A stretch of 6,810 nt of DNA from Putridiphycobacter sp965367695. Lineage in GTDB: Bacteria > Bacteroidota > Bacteroidia > Flavobacteriales_D > Crocinitomicaceae. Positions 1 through 5,566 of the stretch are shown here, one piece after another. The DNA lies in contig CBDUKB010000165.1 in NCBI GenBank assembly GCA_965367695.1, positions 1 through 6,810 on the forward strand, read 5' to 3'. The notes below the pieces were generated by a model. The model saw only the letters and a list, made by a program, of their open reading frames with translations. It ran no database searches and was not told the DNA's origin. Numbering within the stretch: the stretch's first letter is position 1; each line of letters starts with the position of its first letter. The position numbers and the translations under genes were made by a program.

Positions 1-474
1 AAAGAGGTTCACCTAAACTGGCGTACCGCTTCGGAATTGAATAATGACTACTTTTTAGTTGAAAAGTCAATGGATGGTCAAAATTGGCTTTGGGTTGAAA
101 AAATTGAAGGGGCTGGCAATTCTTCAGAAGAAATTGTTTATCAAACAGTCGATTACATTAATGAAAATTTTAGCACTTTATATTATCGATTGACACAAGT
201 TGATTTTGATGGCAGTTCCACTACCTCGAAAACTATTTCTGTTGCAATACCCTTTGAGGAATATAATAGTAGCATTTATCCAAATCCATTTGAAAATAAT
301 GTGACAATAAATGCTACAGCAGGAGCAAAGTTGTGCATCATAAATATAGGGGGTAACATTGTTTATCAAACATATTTAGAAAGAAATCAAAATCAAATTA
401 ACTTAGATTTTTTACCTAAAGGATTTTATATATTTTTAGTTGGAAATGAATACTTTAAAGTTAATAAACACTGA
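1..474 (+). CDS. T9SS type A sorting domain protein, C-terminal part (5' truncated by window edge)
   Basis: The reading frame is open from base 1 to a TGA at 472-474, giving 157 visible residues; the true start lies upstream, outside the window. Residues 1 to about 83 form a fibronectin-like linker often found just before T9SS sorting domains (LNWRTASELNNDYF, then VEKS.DG..W, then YYRL.QVDFDGS). From about residue 92 comes a type A sorting domain: IYPNPF, a GAKLCIINI strand, LDFLPKGFYI and a tail ending KVNKH. In this family the domain directs Sec-exported proteins through the outer membrane and is then removed or used for anchoring. The segment aligns almost without gaps to the C-terminus of the next gene, so the two are tandem paralogues, and the missing N-terminus may also be glycine-rich (inference). 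The family assignment is secure, but the function of the mature protein cannot be read from this fragment. Confidence 0.9.
   Translation, partial: KEVHLNWRTASELNNDYFLVEKSMDGQNWLWVEKIEGAGNSSEEIVYQTVDYINENFSTLYYRLTQVDFDGSSTTSKTISVAIPFEEYNSSIYPNPFENNVTINATAGAKLCIINIGGNIVYQTYLERNQNQINLDFLPKGFYIFLVGNEYFKVNKH
14..44 (+). repeat. Direct repeat copy 1 (paralogue coding repeat)
   Basis: These 31 bases are identical to 1896-1926, in the same reading frame, and encode the end of the LNWRTASELNN motif. They form the core of a longer diverged repeat: bases 1-60 match 1883-1942 at 53 of 60 positions by hand count, and a second exact 22-base block pairs 196-217 with 2078-2099 at the same offset of 1882. 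The repeat is the trace of a gene duplication, not a mobile element; no terminal inverted repeats or target duplications were seen. Confidence 0.9.
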
Positions 475-505
475 TTAATTAGAATTAATTAATTATATTT
501 AGTGT
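475..505. other. 31-bp A/T-rich intergenic spacer between the plus-strand paralogues
   Basis: This spacer is almost entirely A and T. ATTAATT at 474-480 is inverted as AATTAAT at 483-489 with a two-base gap, too short and AU-only to serve as a terminator. TATATTTA at 494-501 resembles the Bacteroidota -7 box TAnnTTTG except for the last base, but it ends only four bases before the ATG, so it is unlikely to drive the downstream gene. There is no purine-rich Shine-Dalgarno sequence. The simplest reading is co-transcription of the two genes from a promoter upstream of the window. Confidence 0.5.
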
Positions 506-2359
506 ATGAGACAATCCCTATTATGCTGTTTCTTACTATTGGTGACTTATAATGATGCTTGTTCACAAAGCATTATAAATAGTTATGCTAAGGTGACCGC
601 AATCGCGTCCAATACTTTCACAGTAAGTAATGTCAACGAAACGTATGATAGTTTTGAAGATGGGGACTATGTTATCGTCATGCAAATGCAAGATAATGTT
701 ATTGGAACCAATACAAGTAACAACAGTAGTTTTGGTAATTTGAACACAATCCAATCGGCAGGTCTTTTTGAAATTAAGCAAATATTATCACATACAGAAG
801 TTGGTAGTGTTCCAAATAGTATCACCTTCACTTCCGCGACTAATTATAGCTACCAATCGGGTTCAAACTCATCCCTTCAAATTATCAGTTTCCCAACACT
901 AGGCGCACCAAACTACACAACAAGTAGCGACTTAGGACCTTTGGCATGGAACGGTAATATCGGTGGTATCATTGCCTTTAATGTTGATGGAACATTGACA
1001 TTAAGTCACAACATCAATGCAAATTATACTGGTTTTAGAGGAGGCAGTAAATCTGCTAATTATTATTCAGGCGGAACAGGTTGTAATACAACGGAATACA
1101 TAAGAACTTCGAATCATACAAGAGCCGGACAAAAAGGAGAAGGTATTTATAAAACTAGTAACAATGATTATTTATATGCACGTGGAAAATTACTCAATGG
1201 TGGCGGAGGAGGCTCTGAACGAATTAACTGTGGCGGAGGCGGTGGTGGAAATTACACCGCTGGTGGTGAAGGAGGCTTTGGATGGTCTTGTCCAAGTGGA
1301 CCTGGTGGCGGCGGTATTGGTGGTTTAGCATTGAACACTAATATTTCTGGATCTAGGGTATACCTAGGCGGCGGCGGTGGCGGCGGACAACAAAACAATA
1401 GCGCAAGTACCGACGGGGGAATTGGAGGTGGAATTATATTAATTAAAGCCAATACAATTACCAGTTCCTGTGGAAGCTCTTTAAATATTTCAGCGAATGG
1501 TCAACAACCCATAAATGCAGGAAATGATGGTGGCGGCGGTGGCGGAGCAGGCGGATCTATTCTTCTTGACGTTCAATCTTGGACAATACCTGGAACATGC
1601 CCACTTTCAATTACAGCAAATGGCGGAGGTGGATCAAATAATGGAACAGGCAGTTATCACGCTGGCGGAGGTGGCGGTGGACAAGGGGTTATTATTTTTA
1701 ATATTGCCATTCCATCCGCAAATACCACTACCCAAACCAACAATGGTGCTGGGGGAGTAAATTGCAGTTCTTGTGCAGCTGCACAAAGTGGATCGGGAAG
1801 CAATGGCAGTGGTGTGATTGGAGGAACTGGTGGGTCTTTACCGATTGAACTGATTGATATTAAAGTTACATTAATAAATGAAAAAGAGGCGCAATTAAAC
1901 TGGCGTACCGCTTCGGAATTGAATAACGATTATTTTTTAGTTGAAAAATCTTTAGACGGACAAGACTGGAAATTGCTTGAGCATATAAAAGGAGCTGGAA
2001 ATTCTTCAAAAGAATTGGCCTATCAAACTACTGATTATTTGAATGATGAAAGGGGTATTATCTACTACCGTTTAAAGCAAGTTGATTTTGATGGCAGTTT
2101 TGAATTGTCGAAAGTGATTTCGATTACCCCTTTTAACAATCATGAAAAATATGCCAACATCTATCCTAATCCCTTTGAAAATAAACTGACAATAAAGACC
2201 TTGGCAGGGTCAAAAATGCATATTATTAATGTGAGTGGAATCATGGTTTACGAGACCACATTAAGTGAATCGCAAAATGAAGTTGATTTAGATTTTTTAC
2301 CAAAAGGATTTTACATTATTTCAGTGGCTAATCAACAGTTTAAAATACAGAAAAACTAA
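506..2359 (+). CDS. Secreted glycine-rich protein with T9SS type A sorting domain
   Basis: This complete 617-residue protein is predicted to be exported by Sec and then by the T9SS. The ATG at 506 is well supported: an in-frame TAG lies at 500-502 and the start is followed by a signal peptide (hydrophobic LLCCFLLLV, probable cleavage near residues 20-22). Residues 23-180 form an N-terminal module with NETYDSFEDGDYVIVMQMQD, LAWNGNIGGIIAF, GTLTL and GFRGG; KGEG follows at 210-213. Residues 231-443 are glycine-rich, with runs of G4-G7 alternating with short hydrophobic strands such as GGIILIKANTI and GGSILLDV, and two related units, CGSSLNISANG and CPLSITANG. Residues 445-541 are the linker beginning LPIELIDI, and 551-617 the sorting domain (IYPNPF ... 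LPKGFYIISV). I recall the MQMQ/GFRGG/glycine-run layout in other Bacteroidota and myxobacterial surface proteins, but know of no proven function. An adhesin, sheath or matrix role is plausible inference. Cysteines at 193, 242, 262, 322, 365, 420 and 423 could form disulfides. Confidence 0.92.
   Translation: MRQSLLCCFLLLVTYNDACSQSIINSYAKVTAIASNTFTVSNVNETYDSFEDGDYVIVMQMQDNVIGTNTSNNSSFGNLNTIQSAGLFEIKQILSHTEVGSVPNSITFTSATNYSYQSGSNSSLQIISFPTLGAPNYTTSSDLGPLAWNGNIGGIIAFNVDGTLTLSHNINANYTGFRGGSKSANYYSGGTGCNTTEYIRTSNHTRAGQKGEGIYKTSNNDYLYARGKLLNGGGGGSERINCGGGGGGNYTAGGEGGFGWSCPSGPGGGGIGGLALNTNISGSRVYLGGGGGGGQQNNSASTDGGIGGGIILIKANTITSSCGSSLNISANGQQPINAGNDGGGGGGAGGSILLDVQSWTIPGTCPLSITANGGGGSNNGTGSYHAGGGGGGQGVIIFNIAIPSANTTTQTNNGAGGVNCSSCAAAQSGSGSNGSGVIGGTGGSLPIELIDIKVTLINEKEAQLNWRTASELNNDYFLVEKSLDGQDWKLLEHIKGAGNSSKELAYQTTDYLNDERGIIYYRLKQVDFDGSFELSKVISITPFNNHEKYANIYPNPFENKLTIKTLAGSKMHIINVSGIMVYETTLSESQNEVDLDFLPKGFYIISVANQQFKIQKN
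1196..1834 (+). repeat. Glycine-codon-rich low-complexity region within the T9SS cargo gene
   Basis: This stretch encodes residues 231-443 with repeated GGN glycine codons, mostly GGC, GGT and GGA, so it is locally much richer in G+C than the surrounding AT-rich DNA. At least five glycine runs occur (near residues 232-236, 243-248, 267-270, 288-294 and 342-347, with another at 387-392). They are separated by strand-like segments rather than being uniform, which suggests an ordered repeated fold instead of simple filler. The opposite strand reads as a proline-rich open frame, which is only a shadow of the glycine codons. Confidence 0.85.
1896..1926 (+). repeat. Direct repeat copy 2 (paralogue coding repeat)
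   Basis: These bases are identical to 14-44 and lie inside the linker domain of the 617-residue protein (about residues 464-474). Synonymous differences start immediately on either side (AAC versus AAT, GAT versus GAC, TAT versus TAC), as expected for two paralogous genes under protein-level selection, with either recent divergence or local gene conversion. Confidence 0.9.
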
Positions 2360-4618
2360 TTATTCAATCAGTATTTTTTTAGTGCTTTCCACTTGATTTA
2401 TGCTTACTTTTAATAAATAAAGGCCTTGGGCAATTTCTTTACAATTAATGGCTGTTATATTTTGTTCCAGTTTACCTTCAAGCACTGTTTTTCCGAGTAA
2501 GTCGACCACTTTAAAAGTTGAAGGTTGAGCTTGTAATTTTGCATTTCCCTTTAAGTCAATATTCAATAAATCGTTTGTTGGGTTTGGATAAACATTAAAT
2601 TCAAAAGCATGATAGTCGTTTAATCCAACATCAGTTACGGTAACAGATTCGTAAAAACTTACCCCTCCACGAATATTTCCAATTAACATTTCTAATTTAT
2701 TGTCTCCATCCAAATCTGATATTGCTGGGGCTGAATAATACCCATTATTGATAAACTGCAATGCAGTATCCACTTCAGTAAAGGCACCCGTTAAATTTCC
2801 ATCAATGTTATTATAATAGTATAAATATCCATCTTTGGCACCAACAATGAGGTGGTAAACCGAATCTATGTCAACAAACTCAGGAATGGCAAACCCTAAA
2901 TTGGTCCCCTGTGCAGTCACGTCCACTCCTCCTAATTGATCTGTTTTGAATTGAAATGAATGGTTATTGACTGTCCCCACGTTTTCGTAATAAGAAAGCT
3001 TTCCATTTCTATTACCCAACACTAAATCCAATAAGCCATCTCTGTTTAAATCTACTAATTTTGGTGCCGTAAATAGGTTGTCTTCAAATATTCCTCCTGT
3101 ACTACTTAACAAGTTTGTGTGTGCGACAAACTGAGCAGGTCCGGTTCCTCCATTATTCATGAACAACATCAATGCCGTGTCCCTTTCACTTAAAATCATA
3201 TCCTCGGCCCCATCTCCATTTAAATCGCCAAAAGTGGCATAAAAATTATGATTTACTTTATTATTCACATTGGCAAGTGACATATAATTATCGGAAGCCA
3301 AGGTAAATTCAGGATTTGAAGCAGTTCCTGAATTATGGAAATAAACTAGTTTGCTGTAATTGGTATTATAAATAGTATCGAATCGAATGCCTACCGAAAG
3401 AATCAAATCTTTTAATCCATCCCGATCATGATCGAAAAATGTGGGATAAATATTGGAACCAAAATCAATCATGTGATCTTGTAAAAAGTTTTTCGCATTT
3501 AATTCAAATACAGGTTGATTATCGGCTCCTGTATTCTTATAAAGCCAATTACTTGCGTAATCCATCCCCCCTTCTTTTAAATTCGGCGACACTAACAAGT
3601 CTCGAATTTGATCATTGTCAATGTCGACAAAAAAGGCGCCTAAAAACTCAAATAAATCCACGGTGACATCATTAGATGGAAAGGCAGGGTCTTGACTAAT
3701 CATAGCTGAATTGGTATTGGGTACTGTTCCGCCATTAATAAGTAAGGTTAAATGAGAGAATTCCACATCACCCAACACAATATCCATCATGCCATCATTA
3801 TTCATATCCAAAGCCAAAGTTGTTGAACCAGAATGACGATCAGCTGCGTATCCAATAGGACGAGGGTTGTAAACAAATTGTGGGTTATCAACTTGATTAA
3901 AACAGCAATCGTTTAATTGCAAGGCATTACTGGTATTATCTTCAGAAAAATTACCATAGCAGACACTGGCTGTTAAAAAATCGAGGGAATCTGAATGCCC
4001 ATAATTTTCTTGAGACATATTTTTATAATACCAAAGGCATTTACTATTGCCCGAAAAGGATAAGATATCCAGGTCATTATCACCATCAACATCTACAAAT
4101 GCAGGAATATCGGCCAATCCACAAGATATAAAGGGGTCATTCGCCCAATTATTAAAAGAAGCGGTGATTCCATATTTAATCAATTCAAATTCAATACCAG
4201 TACTGACAGTTGAAATATTTTTAAACAATTGAACTGTGCCAGAAGCGGAAGCTAAAATATCAGCTTTCCCATCCAGATTATAATCGCCTAAAACAGCCCA
4301 ATCTTTTATTACTGGAAATTTTTCAGTTAATTCAGGTGCGAATTCATAATCAATTTGTCCTGGTCCTCCATTTTGAATAAAACATAAAATTTGATTGCAG
4401 CTTTTATCAAAGACAAACAAATCTTGCACGCCATCAAAATTTAAATCAATATTGGAATACTGGGCTGAATTAATCCCTCCGGCCCAAGGATATTTGAGTG
4501 TAATACTGTTTACAATTACATCAATATCATTGGCTCTTTGAAATCCAAATTGCGCCAACACTACTTGCGGTAACACCAAGCACAATATCAACAGTTTTTT
4601 CATTTTAAATTCTTTCAT
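2360..4618 (-). CDS. FG-GAP/VCBS repeat beta-propeller protein with T9SS type A sorting domain
   Basis: This complete 752-residue protein is predicted to be secreted or surface-bound. A signal peptide is clear (MKKLLILCLVLPQVVLA, cleavage near residue 22). The ATG at 4618 follows the upstream stop directly; a second in-frame ATG at 4603 (residue 6) would give a more typical signal peptide and cannot be excluded. Nine calcium-loop motifs of the D-x-[DN]-x-D-[GNQ]-x-x-[DE] type start at residues 58, 112, 176, 271, 332, 396, 465, 523 and 635, with a degenerate one near 582. Each is followed by a hydrophobic strand (DLFVF, DILSF, DLVLGN), the FG-GAP/VCBS signature of integrin-like propellers. Residues 676-752 are the sorting domain (VYPNPT ... 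QGLYLLKVSI ... TKKILIE). Cysteines cluster at 74, 79, 166, 194, 220, 238 and 239, several in an enlarged gap between repeats 3 and 4. Residues 338-752 are paralogous to the gene at the right edge. Its ligand is unknown; adhesion or polysaccharide binding is inference. Confidence 0.92.
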   Translation of the reverse strand: MKEFKMKKLLILCLVLPQVVLAQFGFQRANDIDVIVNSITLKYPWAGGINSAQYSNIDLNFDGVQDLFVFDKSCNQILCFIQNGGPGQIDYEFAPELTEKFPVIKDWAVLGDYNLDGKADILASASGTVQLFKNISTVSTGIEFELIKYGITASFNNWANDPFISCGLADIPAFVDVDGDNDLDILSFSGNSKCLWYYKNMSQENYGHSDSLDFLTASVCYGNFSEDNTSNALQLNDCCFNQVDNPQFVYNPRPIGYAADRHSGSTTLALDMNNDGMMDIVLGDVEFSHLTLLINGGTVPNTNSAMISQDPAFPSNDVTVDLFEFLGAFFVDIDNDQIRDLLVSPNLKEGGMDYASNWLYKNTGADNQPVFELNAKNFLQDHMIDFGSNIYPTFFDHDRDGLKDLILSVGIRFDTIYNTNYSKLVYFHNSGTASNPEFTLASDNYMSLANVNNKVNHNFYATFGDLNGDGAEDMILSERDTALMLFMNNGGTGPAQFVAHTNLLSSTGGIFEDNLFTAPKLVDLNRDGLLDLVLGNRNGKLSYYENVGTVNNHSFQFKTDQLGGVDVTAQGTNLGFAIPEFVDIDSVYHLIVGAKDGYLYYYNNIDGNLTGAFTEVDTALQFINNGYYSAPAISDLDGDNKLEMLIGNIRGGVSFYESVTVTDVGLNDYHAFEFNVYPNPTNDLLNIDLKGNAKLQAQPSTFKVVDLLGKTVLEGKLEQNITAINCKEIAQGLYLLKVSINQVESTKKILIE

Positions 4619-5566
4619 TTATTTTACCAATCCCTCAATAATTGCACTGACTGGCTTAATAGCAGTGGTGTTCTCGATTGTTGGTCCGGCACACCACACC
4701 GTTTTATAAGTAGCACTGAATGCTGCTTTTTCTACTGCTTTCATTCCTTTGACAAAGGTGAACATCTTCACCCATTTTTTTAAGCGTTTATTTTTACTCA
4801 ATAATTTTTCGAGCCAATTTTGTTTGGTGCCTATTTTCTGAACGTAAGGCGTATTAATGACTGTGCAAGGAGATCCTGAAATTTTAGTACTCATTACAAT
4901 GTCTTTTTCACCATAATTTACACATGCCTGCTTGTAATCATCAGATACTTCTGATTCTTCACTGGCTATAAAAATACTTCCTACAGAAACACCTGCTGCA
5001 CCGTATGATAATATTTTATCCAGATCAGCTTTAGTGCCTACTCCACCGGCAGAAATTACTGGAATATTACAGTTTTTTACTAAATCTTCAATTAAGACTT
5101 GAGGAGAAAGTTTACCTGCATGTCCACCTGCTTGATTATTGACTGCTATGATGGCGTCAGCACCTAGACTTTCGACTTTTTGTGCAAACTTTAAATCGGT
5201 CACATCACAAAAAACTTTTATACCTTTTGCTTTACAAGCATCAATGACTTGCTGAGGACTCCCCAAGGAAGTAATGATAAAATCAACACCCAATTCAACC
5301 GAGGCTTCTAACTGACTTTTCATTTTCGGATTTGATTTATTGACAATCAAATTTACACCGATAGGCCCTTTAGTTCCTGCTTGGATTTTTTTTATACCTG
5401 CTTTAAATGCTTCAATTGTTCGGTAATTTAAAGCTGGAATGGCACCTGCAATACCATTATTACCCGCGGCAATAAGCATTTTTTCATTCGACACCAAAAA
5501 CATAGGTGCCATAATAATGGGGTATTTAATATTTAATAATTCGGTTAATTTTATGGCTTTACTCAT
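4619..5566 (-). CDS. Nitronate monooxygenase (2-nitropropane dioxygenase family) FMN-dependent TIM-barrel enzyme
   Basis: This complete 315-residue protein has the usual family length and no signal peptide, so it should be cytoplasmic. Visible family features, in order, are YPIIMAPM at residues 15-22, the glycine-rich GNNGIAGAIPAL (35-46), GVNLIV (70-75), AGGHAG (146-151), SAGGVGTKADL (172-182) as part of the phosphate-binding end of the FMN site, and GVSVGSIFIASEES (192-205). His149 matches the conserved histidine of nitronate monooxygenases. These enzymes oxidise alkyl nitronates such as propionate 3-nitronate with O2 and FMN. The same fold and histidine occur in FabK-type enoyl-ACP reductases and in many uncharacterised flavoproteins, so the substrate is not settled. 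The start overlaps the upstream stop as ATGA (5563-5566), and the stop abuts the next start with no spacer, implying co-transcription and coupled translation with two secreted propeller proteins. Confidence 0.88.
   Translation of the reverse strand: MSKAIKLTELLNIKYPIIMAPMFLVSNEKMLIAAGNNGIAGAIPALNYRTIEAFKAGIKKIQAGTKGPIGVNLIVNKSNPKMKSQLEASVELGVDFIITSLGSPQQVIDACKAKGIKVFCDVTDLKFAQKVESLGADAIIAVNNQAGGHAGKLSPQVLIEDLVKNCNIPVISAGGVGTKADLDKILSYGAAGVSVGSIFIASEESEVSDDYKQACVNYGEKDIVMSTKISGSPCTVINTPYVQKIGTKQNWLEKLLSKNKRLKKWVKMFTFVKGMKAVEKAAFSATYKTVWCAGPTIENTTAIKPVSAIIEGLVK
5563..5566 (-). promoter_or_regulatory. ATGA start/stop overlap (probable translational coupling)
   Basis: Read on the minus strand, the TGA stop of the propeller gene shares bases with the ATG of the flavoenzyme gene. 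No Shine-Dalgarno sequence precedes this ATG (the preceding bases are AT-rich, ending AATTATTCA), so termination-reinitiation is a plausible way for the flavoenzyme to be translated. The geometry is seen directly; coupling is inferred. Confidence 0.75.

Noticed and set aside
178..369. Minus-strand open frames at 178-369 and 563-781
   Set aside because: Both are antisense to well-supported T9SS cargo genes and have no recognisable features.
474..489. Inverted repeat ATTAATT-AG-AATTAAT as a possible terminator
   Set aside because: The stem is seven A/U pairs with a two-base loop, too weak and too tightly closed to form an intrinsic terminator; expected by chance in such AT-rich DNA.
494..501. 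Bacteroidota -7-like box (TATATTTA versus TAnnTTTG)
   Set aside because: The final G is missing, the box ends four bases before the ATG, leaving almost no leader, and no matching -33 element is clear.
1252..1452. Minus-strand proline-rich open frame of 66 codons
   Set aside because: It is the reverse complement of glycine codon runs (GGN/NCC) in the secreted protein gene and has no independent support.
1196..1690. Recurring GGTGGCGG-type motifs as a CRISPR or REP-like array
   Set aside because: The spacing is irregular, the phase follows the glycine reading frame, and there are no unique spacers of constant length.
1515..1760. Plus-strand open frame of 81 codons in another frame
   Set aside because: It lies wholly inside the 617-residue gene, is rich in residues expected from frame-shifted glycine codons, and shows no recognisable domain.
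3439..3666. Plus-strand open frame opposite the propeller gene, and a similar one at 4047-4232
   Set aside because: Both lie fully antisense to a well-supported coding region with clear repeat motifs, and their translations look like shadow sequence.
4619..5566. Assigning the flavoenzyme as FabK enoyl-ACP reductase
   Set aside because: The fold and histidine motif are shared, but there is no fatty-acid synthesis gene nearby and nothing in the sequence favours FabK over the nitronate monooxygenase family.
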